64,000 nucleotides of DNA from Pseudomaricurvus alkylphenolicus (GTDB lineage Bacteria > Pseudomonadota > Gammaproteobacteria > Pseudomonadales > Cellvibrionaceae): NCBI RefSeq assembly GCF_011683955.1, contig NZ_JAAQPI010000001.1, positions 496,001 through 560,000 on the forward strand, written 5' to 3'. Both the position numbers and the translations under genes were made by a program. Below, piece after piece: positions 9,601 to 18,150 of the stretch. How positions within the stretch are numbered: the first letter of the stretch is position 1; every line of letters begins with the position of its first letter. Below the pieces are notes generated by a model. That model had not been told where the DNA came from and did not search any database. It saw only the letters and a program-made list of their open reading frames with translations.

Positions 9601-10198
9601 CACACTTAAAGCCCACCCAGCAACCGCTGTAGCGCGACAATGCAAATCCAAGGAGGCCAAAGTCGACAACCTCCTGCACAGATGCCGGGTGCAGAATCGG
9701 CACACCAAAATGAATCAGGGCGTGGTCGCTCTGGTGAGCCGTAGACGAAGAGCGGGCGCCATGGTCGTCGCCACAGACGGCCAGAACGCCACCGTACTCG
9801 CTGGTGCCGGCGTAGTTACCATGCTTGATGGCATCCCCTGAGCGGTCCACGCCCGGTCCCTTGCCGTACCAGATGGAGAAGACGCCGTCGACCTTGGCCT
9901 CACCCATGGTCCCGACTTGCTGTGAACCCCAGACGGCAGTAGCGGCGAGATCTTCATTCACACCGGGCTGGAAGTGGATCTGATGATCTTTCAGGTGTTT
10001 TTCCGCCTGCCACAACGCCAGATCGTAAACCCCAAGGGGAGAACCCCGGTAGCCGGAAATAAAACCGGCGGTATTCAGACCCGCGGCCAGATCCCGCTGG
10101 CGTTGCATCAACGGCACCCGTGCCAACGCCTGGGACCCGGACAGGTAAACCCGTCCTGATTGCAGGGTATATTTGTCGTCCAGCGATACCTGTTTCAC
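6635..10198 (-). CDS. Fused indolepyruvate ferredoxin oxidoreductase family protein (IorAB-type)
   Basis: A protein of 1187 residues that fuses all domains of a 2-oxoacid:ferredoxin oxidoreductase. In order: pyrimidine-binding domain, a transketolase-C-like part, the TPP domain with FCAGCPHNTSTRVPEGS and GGIGCHG, a ferredoxin segment with CEGCGDCGVQSNC and CNKDFSCVKGMCP, and the gamma domain with GIGGQGVVTMGALIG. The GTG at 10198 has GGAGG seven bases upstream and is preferred over the GTG at 10222. The reaction is CoA-dependent oxidative decarboxylation of a (probably aryl) 2-oxoacid to an acyl-CoA with reduced ferredoxin. In this operon it sits between the hydratase pair and two VOC genes, so it may turn a ring-cleavage oxoacid into an acyl-CoA. 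Substrate unknown. Confidence 0.9.
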   Translation of the reverse strand: MKQVSLDDKYTLQSGRVYLSGSQALARVPLMQRQRDLAAGLNTAGFISGYRGSPLGVYDLALWQAEKHLKDHQIHFQPGVNEDLAATAVWGSQQVGTMGEAKVDGVFSIWYGKGPGVDRSGDAIKHGNYAGTSEYGGVLAVCGDDHGARSSSTAHQSDHALIHFGVPILHPASVQEVVDFGLLGFALSRYSGCWVGFKCVTDTIEGSASISVDPDRVTIKQPDDFDLPEGGLNLRLGVYPLVAESHLYQQRLKAAQAFARANGLDRVAVGNDHSPRKLGIVTTGKSYLDVMEALSRLGIDECRAEQLGLSVYKVGMVWPIEPQQLTDFARRCDELLVVEEKRPVIEEQIAAILYNLADSERPRLLGKSDENGAPLIPSVGELNPDMVLEAIAARLQSSGEDQELAKKLQQLTPSKSLAVGYGGSAGALMRMPSFCAGCPHNTSTRVPEGSRALGGIGCHGMAVWLPERRTETLYQMGGEGAPWIGQAPFVKDKHIFQNLGDGTYFHSGLLAIRATVAAKVNITYKILLNGAISMTGGQPIEGEQFEGEVTAPHVAHQVYSEGVNRIALVSEDLARHNPGDYPDIVSFHHRDDLDAVQKELREFDGVSLIIYEQACATERRRLRKRGKYPDTNERLFINQDVCEGCGDCGVQSNCIALEPAETEFGRKRKINQSSCNKDFSCVKGMCPSFVTVTGGQLKKISPATINHGAQLDQGLLENLPQPQMQDWGESFSLMIAGIGGQGVVTMGALIGMAAHLEDKDCSVLDLTGLAQRNGPVTSHVRITLTGNGDKAARIPQHSADLVLGGDLVVTAGAEGLSKMGDGRTAVVYNSYVVPTSEFARNADLDFTTQAMEDSIRKAADAGNVYGVDATTLAIKVLGDAIGANAFLIGYAWQQGLIPLSSTALEQAIRLNGAGVEMNLRAFALGRLAVSNPDSLLAFLPDVVRIVDASPEGNHATLPASDQPLQALIDSRAGWLTDYQNAAYAERYRKLVDRVSQAEKALGDGSVALSEAVARYYAKLLAYKDEYEVARLYSRTEFMDSLRQQFDGDVKLSFNLAPPLISRRDPDTGRYRKMRFGSYMMSIFHILARMKVLRGTPFDLFGYSHHRRQERQLIAEYERLVEELISGLGHHNLAQAVALASLPEKIRGYDLVKEASIETVKAETVALLEQFHQAPVEAEVEELEKLAC

Positions 10199-10222
10199 CC
10201 GATGCCCTCCTACTCTTTTCAC

Positions 10223-10627
10223 TCAGTCAATCTGTATCAGCTCAACGGCGTTACCGTCAGCATCCTCAACCTGTGCGACCCGTGTTCCAGGGCGCAAGGT
10301 CATGATATCCACCGACACCTTGAATCCGGCGGACTTCACGGCGGCGACGATTTCATCGAGATTGGCGATAACCAGCGTCAGGTAACGAATACCGGTCTGA
10401 CTCAGAAAACCTTCGGTAGATCCCTTGAAAGCCGGTTCTTCTTCAGCAATGACCAGCCTCAGCAAGCTGTTGCCGACCTTGAACCTTTTGATCACGCCCA
10501 CTCCGGGAAAGGACAGGTCACTTTCCTGGGGCAGGCCCAGGGTGTCTCGATAAAACAACATGGCCTGAGACTCGTTGACGGTCACCAGTCCAACGTCAAG
10601 TTGTGGTTGGGTAAGTTGTATCGCCAT
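10223..10627 (-). CDS. VOC-superfamily protein (glyoxalase-like), small
   Basis: A 134-residue single vicinal-oxygen-chelate module pair: an N-terminal half with SQAMLFYRDTLGL and a C-terminal half ending DADGNAVELIQID, both typical of glyoxalase/bleomycin-resistance folds. The first metal ligand position (LDVGLVTV) is not a His, so the usual dioxygenase metal triad is not obvious. It lies four bases after the extradiol dioxygenase gene and just ahead of the ferredoxin oxidoreductase. It could be an isomerase, epimerase or accessory protein. Function not assignable. Confidence 0.8.
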   Translation of the reverse strand: MAIQLTQPQLDVGLVTVNESQAMLFYRDTLGLPQESDLSFPGVGVIKRFKVGNSLLRLVIAEEEPAFKGSTEGFLSQTGIRYLTLVIANLDEIVAAVKSAGFKVSVDIMTLRPGTRVAQVEDADGNAVELIQID

Positions 10628-10631
10628 TGCG

Positions 10632-11594
10632 TTAAACCTTTATTTTTTCTGCGGTTTCTTTGATGGCAATGGGATCCAACCCATGATGCCCCCAGACATC
10701 GCCTTCGACGAACTGTCTCGGACGCCAGTTTTCATCGACAACAACTCCGTCATAGCCAATCTCGACTTCAAACCCGAACGGGCTGCTCATGTAGAAAGAC
10801 AGAATATTGTCATTGACGTGTCTGCCGAGTGTGGAGGTGACCTTGATACCCGCCTTCTGCACACGGTCCAGACAGCGGCCGACCATATCGATGTCTGTAG
10901 TTTCCAGCATCAGGTGATGCAGAGCATTCAAATCGCCGACCTTGGACAGACCAAGCGTGTGATGGCGTCCATTGCAGTGGTAGAACTCGACGCTCATGCC
11001 CGGCGCGAACTCCATATAGTCAGACAGTTTGAAACCGAGCAAATCTGAATAGAAACTTCTGCAGGCGTCGAGATCGGCGACGAACAGATTCATATGCCCC
11101 AGTCCCTTGTCGCCGGTCAGGAATTTCATCTGCCGGGACGACTCAAAATTAAAGTCCTTGGTCGGCCCATAATAGAGTTCGATTTTGTTACCCGCCGGAT
11201 CCTGGGTATAGGCAATACCGCTGACGGAGCGCTGGCGCGCCTGTTCGGCGCTGCCCATTTCCGCTTTGATATCTTGCCCCTGAAGTTCCAGCACCGCTTC
11301 GCGCAGTTCTTGCTCGGCTGCCAACTCCAGCCCCATATACATCAAACCCGCGTTGTCCTGACTGGGGTGCACCGCAATGCGCCACTGCTGTTCATCCATT
11401 TTCAGGTACACACTGCCATCTTCGCCGACGCCGCTGCCGCTACTGGCGGGCCCGGACCCCACCATCGGCACGCCCCAATCCTCACCGGGCAGCGCTCGGG
11501 CCGGCATCAACCCGAGAATTTCCATGCCGTACGTTAACCATTGTTGCGGATCCGGCGCACCGATGCCGAGGTAACCAAGACTGAGAACTTTCAT
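10632..11594 (-). CDS. Extradiol ring-cleavage dioxygenase (type I, BphC/HsaC-like)
   Basis: A 320-residue two-module VOC dioxygenase. The C-terminal module shows the full Fe(II) triad expected for 2,3-dihydroxybiphenyl 1,2-dioxygenases: His in GLGHMNLFV, His in LHHLMLE and Glu in FEVEIGYD. The N-terminal half is the degenerate module. These enzymes open a catechol ring meta to the hydroxyls. Its presence within an operon of CoA-dependent beta-oxidation enzymes says that the pathway includes a catechol intermediate, in the way HsaC acts in steroid ring degradation; no HsaD-type hydrolase is seen next to it. Confidence 0.88.
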   Translation of the reverse strand: MKVLSLGYLGIGAPDPQQWLTYGMEILGLMPARALPGEDWGVPMVGSGPASSGSGVGEDGSVYLKMDEQQWRIAVHPSQDNAGLMYMGLELAAEQELREAVLELQGQDIKAEMGSAEQARQRSVSGIAYTQDPAGNKIELYYGPTKDFNFESSRQMKFLTGDKGLGHMNLFVADLDACRSFYSDLLGFKLSDYMEFAPGMSVEFYHCNGRHHTLGLSKVGDLNALHHLMLETTDIDMVGRCLDRVQKAGIKVTSTLGRHVNDNILSFYMSSPFGFEVEIGYDGVVVDENWRPRQFVEGDVWGHHGLDPIAIKETAEKIKV

Positions 11595-11671
11595 AATCTG
11601 ACTCCAGACGTTTGGAATTCTTGCAAGAGGATGGTGTTATTTCGCAGCGCTGGTCGCTGGCGAATCAATTG

Positions 11672-12148
11672 TTAGCGGTAGAGCAATTTCATTTCACAGA
11701 TCAACGACGGTTTTTCACTCTCCAATATATGCACCGCTATTTGGAAGGTCGTTAATACTCCGCTTCGATGCTGCTGAACCTTGCACAGGCGGCAACGTGC
11801 GTGAATTCGACTACCGGCCACGACCGGAGAGAGAAAGCGTGTCTCTCCGGTTCCATAAACCACGGCCGATTTATAACCCGTAAAATGAAACTGGTTACGC
11901 TGAGGGTTGATGGACGGTATCAGTGCCAGTATCAACAGTCCGTGTGCTATGGTTGCCCGGAACGGGCTTTCCTTCTTCGCCCTTTCCACGTCCACATGTA
12001 TCCATTGTCGATCACCGCTCAACTCCGCAAACTGGTCAATCATGGTTTGCGACACGGTCAATGGCTTCCCCCATTGACCAAACTCATCGCTGATCATGGA
12101 TTCCAGTGCGCCCAGGTCGTCGAACCGTGCTGTTTTCGCATCAGGCAT
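11672..12148 (-). CDS. MaoC-like (R)-specific enoyl-CoA hydratase
   Basis: A 158-residue hotdog protein. I choose ATG 12148, which has GGAGGA eight bases upstream and overlaps the last codons of the gene before it. The motif SGDRQWIHVDVERAKKES with FRATIAHGLL is the hydratase 2 motif, containing the catalytic Asp and His. It would hydrate an enoyl-CoA to the R-3-hydroxyacyl-CoA. It is paired and translationally coupled with a second MaoC protein (12141-12611), so a heteromer is possible. Between it and the extradiol dioxygenase gene there are 77 bases with nothing notable. Confidence 0.86.
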   Translation of the reverse strand: MPDAKTARFDDLGALESMISDEFGQWGKPLTVSQTMIDQFAELSGDRQWIHVDVERAKKESPFRATIAHGLLILALIPSINPQRNQFHFTGYKSAVVYGTGETRFLSPVVAGSRIHARCRLCKVQQHRSGVLTTFQIAVHILESEKPSLICEMKLLYR

Positions 12149-12611
12149 GATCAATCTCCTCCAGTTCACTGGGTGTGGGTATCGGCATCATCACCACAGC
12201 TACCTGCTGCAGAACCACCTCCCGGTTCTGGTTGCGCATAATCTGCTCCACCCTGACGATTCCCCGTTGCGGTTGTGACGCCGACGCCCGCATATCGACT
12301 ACCCTGACGGTGAGCGTCAGCACATCCCCTGGATAAACGGGTTTGGGCAATGTCACACTTTCCGCCCCCAGGCCCGCATTGATGTCCAATTGTTGTGGCA
12401 TTCGATGTTGCAATATTCCCCGAATGCACTGGGTATGCATACCGCAGGCCGCCAGCTTGCCGAACAGGGAAGACCTGGCGGCTACAGGGTCAATATGAAA
12501 GGGCTGCGGGTCCCACTGACTGGCGAATGCGATGACTTCTTCCTGTTTAACCGGGTAGCCTTCGGAGGTTAATGTCAGCCCGGGGTAGATATCACTGTAT
12601 GACAACTTCAA
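12141..12611 (-). CDS. MaoC-like hydratase, hotdog fold
   Basis: A 156-residue protein beginning at an inferred TTG start at 12611 (L/M-KLSYSDIYPG). The TTG lies seven bases after AGGAG and overlaps the TGA of the enoyl-CoA hydratase gene; the first in-frame ATG-like start upstream would be inside that gene. The segment WDPQPFHIDP has the hydratase Asp/His arrangement, followed by FGKLAACGMHTQC. It probably acts with the next gene product (11672-12148) as a homologous pair. The unusual start codon is the main uncertainty. Confidence 0.82.
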   Translation of the reverse strand: MKLSYSDIYPGLTLTSEGYPVKQEEVIAFASQWDPQPFHIDPVAARSSLFGKLAACGMHTQCIRGILQHRMPQQLDINAGLGAESVTLPKPVYPGDVLTLTVRVVDMRASASQPQRGIVRVEQIMRNQNREVVLQQVAVVMMPIPTPSELEEIDHA

Positions 12612-13333
12612 AGAAAGTCTCCTCTTAACGCTCTGGCGAGCGACCACTCACGCTCTACTGCAGTTTCCAAACCGCAAGCCCCGTTATTGAGTAGTGCGGT
12701 TTTGATTGCCGTCAACGTGCCTGGCTTGCACTGTGTCGCCGCCTGTGCGAGTTCTACCGCCTTGCCGACCACATCGTCCGTCACGTAATCCACCAGGCCG
12801 ATGTCACAGGCCCGATCCGCATCAATTTTCCGCTGACAAATCAGCAGATCTTTTGCTTTCGAGAGGCCAATAAGACGAGGCAAAAAATATGTGGCGCCCA
12901 TGCCGGGGATAAGACCAAGCTCAGCAAAATTCAGCACCAGTCGACTGCCGCTGCGAACCACCCGAAGGTCCAGTGCCAAGCTTGCAGTCACACCAATACC
13001 CGCCGCGCTGCCATTGATGGCGGCGATGGTGAGTTTGGGGTGATTCGCCAACTCCATGGAAAAATCCCTCACGAATTCTTCCTCTCCCAGGCGCTTGCCA
13101 TACTCGCCTCGTTCGCCTTGCAGGAAGGCTCTGTCGGCACCGGCGCAGAATGCCCGGCCCCTGCCGGTAAGGACGACAACTTGTATCGAGTCATCCACCG
13201 CGGCACGTCGAAACGCATGCACCAACTCCTCGCCCATATCCGGGGTATAGGCATTGAGACTGTCCGGGCGATTCAGGTGAATGAAAGCCACTCGCTCTTC
13301 AATGCTGTACTCAATCGATGTGTAGTCCATCAT
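12608..13333 (-). CDS. Enoyl-CoA hydratase/isomerase (crotonase family)
   Basis: A 241-residue crotonase with start taken at the ATG at 13333 (MMDYTSIEYSIEERVAFIHL); an ATG at 13342 is also possible, and there is no strong Shine-Dalgarno sequence for either. Family features: LTGRGRAFCAGADRAF (oxyanion loop) and AAINGSAAGIGVTASLALDLRV (second oxyanion segment). The catalytic Glu pair of mitochondrial hydratase is not both present, so isomerase, hydrolase or retro-Claisen activity are possible. It follows another crotonase by 16 bases. Confidence 0.88.
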   Translation of the reverse strand: MMDYTSIEYSIEERVAFIHLNRPDSLNAYTPDMGEELVHAFRRAAVDDSIQVVVLTGRGRAFCAGADRAFLQGERGEYGKRLGEEEFVRDFSMELANHPKLTIAAINGSAAGIGVTASLALDLRVVRSGSRLVLNFAELGLIPGMGATYFLPRLIGLSKAKDLLICQRKIDADRACDIGLVDYVTDDVVGKAVELAQAATQCKPGTLTAIKTALLNNGACGLETAVEREWSLARALRGDFL

Positions 13334-13349
13334 TGCTCGCATCAGCCAC

Positions 13350-14135
13350 TTAACGGTAGGGCTGCCAACAGGCAGCTCGTTTTTCGCCAAACGCCTTGAT
13401 GCCTTCGTCAACATCCGGGTGTTGGCCCTGCTCCATAATCAGGTTCCAGGCGTTCTCCAAGCCCTGATGCAGGCCCATATCCTGAGCCTGCCAGATGGCC
13501 TTTTTGGTCCTGGCCAGGGCCGCAGGAGAATGATGTTTGATGTTGTCAGCGGTTTCCCTGGCGCGCTGCAGCAACTGATCGGCGGGAACCACCTCACCAA
13601 CCAATCCCAGCTCCTTGGCCTGTGAGGCGCTCAAGCGTTCTTTGCCACCACTGAGCGCCAGACGCATGACCGCCTCCATAGGCATCCGGCGACAAAGTGA
13701 AACCGGCTCCAATCCGGCGACCAGGCCAACCTTGACGTGGGTATCGGAGAAAACAGCGTGATCGGCAGCGATCACAATGTCGCTGTCGGCCACAAAGTGC
13801 AGACCGCCACCGACGGTAATGCCATTGACCGCACAGATCACCGGCTTCCAGACCCGGTTTTGCAGTGATGTCCAGCTAATCGACGCCAGTGTTCCCGTCA
13901 TGCCCTCGCCGTCGGTTTCCGGCAAGTCATGGAGGTCCGCACCGACGCAAAAAGCGTTATCGCCCACTCCGGTAATTACCGCCACTACCGCGTCGTTATC
14001 CTGTTCGAAATATTGCCAGACCAGTGGCAGCTCGCGACTCATGATCGAGTTCACGGCGTTGTATTGACTGGGACGATCCAGAGTGATCCAGGCCACCTTG
14101 TCTTCTACACGATATTCAAGCGATTCAAACTTCAT
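13350..14135 (-). CDS. Enoyl-CoA hydratase/isomerase (crotonase family)
   Basis: A 261-residue crotonase, start at the ATG at 14135 (MKFESLEYRVEDKVAWITLD). A TTG further upstream would overlap the SDR gene and is less likely. The oxyanion segments ITGVGDNAFCVGADLHDLP and CAVNGITVGGGLHFVADSDI are typical. It is the second gene of the long operon, between an SDR and another crotonase. Such paired crotonases often act on successive intermediates, for example one hydrates and one opens a ring; that is inference. Confidence 0.9.
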   Translation of the reverse strand: MKFESLEYRVEDKVAWITLDRPSQYNAVNSIMSRELPLVWQYFEQDNDAVVAVITGVGDNAFCVGADLHDLPETDGEGMTGTLASISWTSLQNRVWKPVICAVNGITVGGGLHFVADSDIVIAADHAVFSDTHVKVGLVAGLEPVSLCRRMPMEAVMRLALSGGKERLSASQAKELGLVGEVVPADQLLQRARETADNIKHHSPAALARTKKAIWQAQDMGLHQGLENAWNLIMEQGQHPDVDEGIKAFGEKRAACWQPYR

Positions 14136-14152
14136 GGGTGTTTTGTTCCCGG

Positions 14153-15046
14153 TCAATCTTCGTTATTGGCGAATACACCGCCATGGAAGGGGTAAGGTTT
14201 ACCCAGCATCCCGAAGGGGCCAAACTCGGCGGGCAGTTGTTGTTGAAAATGTTGATCGATACTTTCCAGCGTCCAGCCGCCCGGTCGAATCAACGTCTTG
14301 CCATAGTGAGGTTGAACCATATGGGCGATTCGTTCTCCCCCTACGCCAAAGATTTGGCCGCTGACATTGCACGCCTTGTCGCTGGCCAGATACACCACCA
14401 TGGGTCCATTGAGTTCAGGGGCCATAGCCATAGCTGCACCCGCCTTACCGGTTTCGTCTTTGTAAGTGGCGGACATGTGAGTTGCCGCCATGGGCCCGAT
14501 GGCGTTGACACGAACGCCGAACCTGGCCAGCTCGGCCGCCCAGGTATAGGTCATGGAGGCGATGGCGCCCTTGGCCGCGGCGTAGTTAGTCTGACCAAAG
14601 TTGCCGAAGTGTGCGCCGGACGTGGTATTGATGATGGCGCCACCGCCGCCCTGGGCCCGCATACGCAGGGCTGCTTCCTGGCTTACCCAGAAGGTGCCCT
14701 TAACGTGCACCAGCCATACACTGTCGAATTCTTCGTCGGTCATTTTCAGAAAGGTTCGGTCGCACAGATTGCCCGCGTTATTGACGACGATATCAACCCT
14801 GCCGAAGTACTCAACGCAATCTGTAATCAGTGACCGTGCACCTTCTCTACTGGCGATACTCGCCGTACTGGCCCTGGCCTTCCCCCCGGCAGTGACGATT
14901 TCGTCTACCACGGCGTTGGCAGAGTCAGGGTCGATATCGTTGACCAACACAGCCGCCCCCGCCTTCGCAAGGTGCAGGCAGTGACCGCGCCCAATCCCCC
15001 TGCCGCCACCGGTTACGATCGCTACACGTTCACCAAGAATATCCAT
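14153..15046 (-). CDS. Short-chain dehydrogenase/reductase (3-hydroxyacyl-CoA dehydrogenase type)
   Basis: A 297-residue classical SDR and the first gene of the 13-gene operon. The cofactor motif is VTGGGRGIGRGHCLHLAKAG, the NNAG motif is present (VVNNAGNLCDR), and the active site reads YAAAKG with the catalytic Tyr and Lys. It has a C-terminal extension beyond the usual 250 residues, as in the dehydrogenase part of peroxisomal multifunctional enzyme type 2. This fits oxidation of an R-3-hydroxyacyl-CoA made by the MaoC hydratases of the same operon. Regulation is unknown; no MarR palindrome is seen upstream. Confidence 0.9.
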   Translation of the reverse strand: MDILGERVAIVTGGGRGIGRGHCLHLAKAGAAVLVNDIDPDSANAVVDEIVTAGGKARASTASIASREGARSLITDCVEYFGRVDIVVNNAGNLCDRTFLKMTDEEFDSVWLVHVKGTFWVSQEAALRMRAQGGGGAIINTTSGAHFGNFGQTNYAAAKGAIASMTYTWAAELARFGVRVNAIGPMAATHMSATYKDETGKAGAAMAMAPELNGPMVVYLASDKACNVSGQIFGVGGERIAHMVQPHYGKTLIRPGGWTLESIDQHFQQQLPAEFGPFGMLGKPYPFHGGVFANNED

Positions 15047-15283
15047 TGACTACCTCGTTATTTACTTGTTGCAACAAACTGCCGGTTATCGCTATTGAAC
15101 AGCGATAGTAATTACAAGTCCGACGCGATTCGTCGTTAAAACTGAGTAATGAAAGATAAAACGCCGTACAGTTGCCTCAATGATTCAGGCGCGCATTCGC
15201 GCAATGGAGAGCGGCAGGCCTACACTCAGACGAGTAGTAAATCTGCTCTGAACGATGATGCAGGAAAGTCACACTATGAAATG
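15047..15283. other. Intergenic, promoter side of the catabolic operon
   Basis: About 240 bases upstream of the operon's first gene. I see no coding sequence and no copy of the palindrome found in region 3. The promoter of the 15046-to-600 operon should be here but no clear -35/-10 pair can be assigned by eye. Confidence 0.4.
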
Positions 15284-15319
15284 GGGTCAGAGCCTCGTTT
15301 AAGCTCGGGCCTGACCCCG
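15284..15319. repeat. REP-like imperfect palindrome
   Basis: GGGGTCAG at 15284-15291 pairs with CTGACCCC at 15312-15319, and the inner GCC and GGC also pair, giving a hairpin with a short AT-rich loop. Elements opening with GGGGTCAGAGCC are common dispersed palindromes in gammaproteobacteria, often associated with REP-associated tyrosine transposases. It lies between the TonB receptor end and the start of the operon. It could also act as a transcription barrier, but it has no following T-run on either strand. Confidence 0.55.
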
Positions 15320-15447
15320 GCGGCTATCGCCGCCGAGTCTACGCGGTCGTTTTATACATTGGCAGTGAGCGCCTGTGTAATAAAAACGAGAGCACCATCC
15401 AAGTCTGGGCCAAAACAATCCGTAAACTTTGCAGAAGCCCTTAAAAA

Positions 15448-17667
15448 TCAGAACTCGTAGGCAATGTCCACTCCATAAGTTCTAGGATCGCCCCAGACCG
15501 CCGCACCGGAGAATCCAGTCTGAAGACCAGTCGCCAGGTATTCCTTGTCGGTGAGATTCTTACCCCACAGAGCGACTTTCAGATCTCCCCGATTGGCTCC
15601 CAAACTCACATCAGATAGCGTCAACCGGGCATTGATGAGATCTTTGGAGTTGTGATGAACGAAATTGGCAGGATTCTGGAAGTAGGCTGCGGAACTGATG
15701 TAATTCAGGTTGGCGGATAGCCGTCCAAACGAAAACGGTTTGAAGCTGTAATCCAGCGAAAGCGTGCCATTGTGCCTGGGCAGACTCTGAATCTCGAACT
15801 TGTCAAAACCGTTGGTAAAGGGATTTAACTGCTCCTTAATGGAGCCTCCCATGTATTCGTAGGTCAGGTCCATACGCAGATTCTCCGTCAGCATGGCACT
15901 GATATCGAGCTCGAGCCCGGACAACTCTACGTTACCATTACTGGCGTTGATCGTTGCCGTGGCTGCCGGGTTTGCCGGGTTGGGAAAATCGACTTGCTTG
16001 TCGCTATAAGTCGTGTCCCAGTAGGCTGCGTTAACCCTCACCCGACCATTCATGAATTCCGCCTTGGCCCCAAGCTCCCAGCTGACCACCTCCTCTTCAT
16101 CATAGACGGCAAAGTCCTCAGAACGACTATTGGCGCCACCGGAACGATAGCCGGTAGCGTAACGCATATAAACGGTAACATCGGATTCAAAGTGGTAGCT
16201 AATAGTGGCCGTGGGATCGACACGCGTGGTTTCAAAGTCGAAGGTTTGATCGGTAGGTTGACCGAGGAATTGTGACCGCAGGGCGGATTTACTGTCATCG
16301 GTATAGCGCAACCCCAGAATCAGTTCCAACTGATCATTGAGGATCGGAGGCGTCCAGGAAACCTGCCCAAAAGCCGCCCAGGATTTTGTTTCAACATCAG
16401 CCCGATTGCCTGCATTGGTGACAAACAGTTCCGGGGCAGAGAACACAGGCACCCCAAAGAACGGAGTACCGTCCGGAAGTGTGGGCGAGAAAGCCAGAGT
16501 GCCATACTGCACGGCAGTATAGTCCGCAGTCTCCTTATACCAATAGAGTCCCGCAATGTATTCCAACCGCTCGGCGCTGCCGATAATTTGAAACTCCTGA
16601 CTGATTTGATCCTGATTGGTTTGACTCTGGGTATTGAACCCGGTCGCCAATACTCCGCCAAACTGGGCATAGAGATCTTCTTCCATATCGCGGTAGGCGG
16701 TTATGGATTTCAACGTCACATTTGAGCTGGCATCCCAAGTGGCAACCAGGCTATGGCCCGAGGTTTCAACCGTTGATGCCTCCAGTGGCAGAGGAAAGCG
16801 TGCCTGATCCTGACGACCGTCGTCCAACAACGAGTTGTCAAACAACTGGAAACCGGGAGCCAATTCCAGAATGTGGGTAAAGGTAAAATAGTTCGAGGTC
16901 GTTGTCAGCTTCGATTTTTCGTAGCTATAGTCAACTTCCAGCTCGTCTGACAAACTCCAATTCAGCGCCAGACGCCAGCCTTCGGAATCATTCTCAGAGA
17001 AGTCCTGTGCCCCGGGGTAGCTGTTTTCCACCAGCCCATCCCGGCGCGAAGTAACATAGGAGAGCTTGGTGCTTACGCCCATGGCTTCAGGCAAGTCAAT
17101 GTGGGTCACGCTCTTGAAATGGTCGTAATTGCCAAAATTCAGCTGCTGCTTGAAGTTAAGCTCACCGCTGGGTTTTTGCGAGATCATGTTGACGGCGCCG
17201 CCCAGGGAGTTTCGGCCATAGAGAGACCCCTGTGGCCCCTTGAGAACCTCTATTTGTGCCAGGTCCGCCAGGCCCAGTGACAGCCCTGTTGAGCGCCCGA
17301 GATACACCCCGTCAACATACACCCCGACACCGAGATCTTTGGTGATCTGCTCGGCGTCGGAGGTGCCGATTCCGCGCATGGCCAGCACCAGGGTACTATT
17401 TCCATTGAAGAAGGGCTGAACCTTGAGACTGGGAATGGCTCCCGAGGTTAGGTCCGACAAGTCGGAAATTCCGAGTGTTTCCAGCTGCTCAGCACCCAGG
17501 GCCGACACAGACAAGGGCGCATCCTGCAAGGACTCTTCCCGCTTTTGTGCAACAACAACAATTTCTTCAAGTGCGAAAATGTTGGCCTCAGTTCCGGCCA
17601 GTGAATAGGGGGCACTGGTCGCGATAATCGCAGCAATGGTCGATGCCAAGGGGGCGTATTTTGGCAT
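15448..17667 (-). CDS. TonB-dependent outer-membrane receptor
   Basis: A 739-residue receptor. It has an N-terminal signal-type segment (ending near LAG), a TonB-box-like LEEIVVVAQKREESLQ, a plug domain with DLGVGVYVDGVYLGR and the conserved VLKGPQGSLYGRNSLGGAVN, and a beta-barrel ending in the terminal aromatic F typical for BAM recognition. It should import a large or scarce substrate across the outer membrane. It is co-directional with the operon at 15046-600 but downstream-to-upstream order places it before that operon, about 400 bases away, so it is the likely uptake gate for that pathway's substrate. Confidence 0.93.
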   Translation of the reverse strand: MPKYAPLASTIAAIIATSAPYSLAGTEANIFALEEIVVVAQKREESLQDAPLSVSALGAEQLETLGISDLSDLTSGAIPSLKVQPFFNGNSTLVLAMRGIGTSDAEQITKDLGVGVYVDGVYLGRSTGLSLGLADLAQIEVLKGPQGSLYGRNSLGGAVNMISQKPSGELNFKQQLNFGNYDHFKSVTHIDLPEAMGVSTKLSYVTSRRDGLVENSYPGAQDFSENDSEGWRLALNWSLSDELEVDYSYEKSKLTTTSNYFTFTHILELAPGFQLFDNSLLDDGRQDQARFPLPLEASTVETSGHSLVATWDASSNVTLKSITAYRDMEEDLYAQFGGVLATGFNTQSQTNQDQISQEFQIIGSAERLEYIAGLYWYKETADYTAVQYGTLAFSPTLPDGTPFFGVPVFSAPELFVTNAGNRADVETKSWAAFGQVSWTPPILNDQLELILGLRYTDDSKSALRSQFLGQPTDQTFDFETTRVDPTATISYHFESDVTVYMRYATGYRSGGANSRSEDFAVYDEEEVVSWELGAKAEFMNGRVRVNAAYWDTTYSDKQVDFPNPANPAATATINASNGNVELSGLELDISAMLTENLRMDLTYEYMGGSIKEQLNPFTNGFDKFEIQSLPRHNGTLSLDYSFKPFSFGRLSANLNYISSAAYFQNPANFVHHNSKDLINARLTLSDVSLGANRGDLKVALWGKNLTDKEYLATGLQTGFSGAAVWGDPRTYGVDIAYEF

Positions 17668-18150
17668 TTAATCTCTCCTCAATAGTAATTCTGTTGTTTT
17701 CGGTTAATGCTCATTATTCGGTACCGATCGGATCTTGTGCTTCACCGTTGGAATTCCAAGATATCGCCCTGGGTTTTAGTGGTATACCTCAAAACTAACT
17801 ATAAAACCCTCTGCATCCATTAGAAAATCAGTTTCCTGCACGGTACTTGCCGTTGCTTGCCGGTCAATCAGTAGACAAAGCCGCAAATACTGGGTTGGCA
17901 CCACCAAGGCAATTAAAACCAAATCCTTAACGCCAATCGGTTATATAAACAGTCGACACAATCGGCTCATTCGCCATCTGTATCCAAGCAAAATATTACT
18001 GAGTGGAAGAGTACAACATGTTTCGGCTGTGATTCATACTCACAACTAACTAGGTTTTCAAGATCGGGAAAAAGCATGAAATGAGGGTTGTTTGGAGCAT
18101 CAATTTTTGCGTAGTATCTCTTCGTCTAACCAGCAGGGGAACATGGGAAT
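17668..18150. other. Divergent intergenic region
   Basis: 483 bases between the divergent TonB receptor and SDR genes. It must hold promoters for both. I see a short palindromic GGTATACC near 17790 but no convincing operator, RNA gene or small coding sequence. Confidence 0.4.

Noticed and set aside
17785-17800. GGTATACC palindrome upstream of the TonB receptor at 15448
   Set aside because: Single, short palindrome with no second copy, so no basis for calling an operator.
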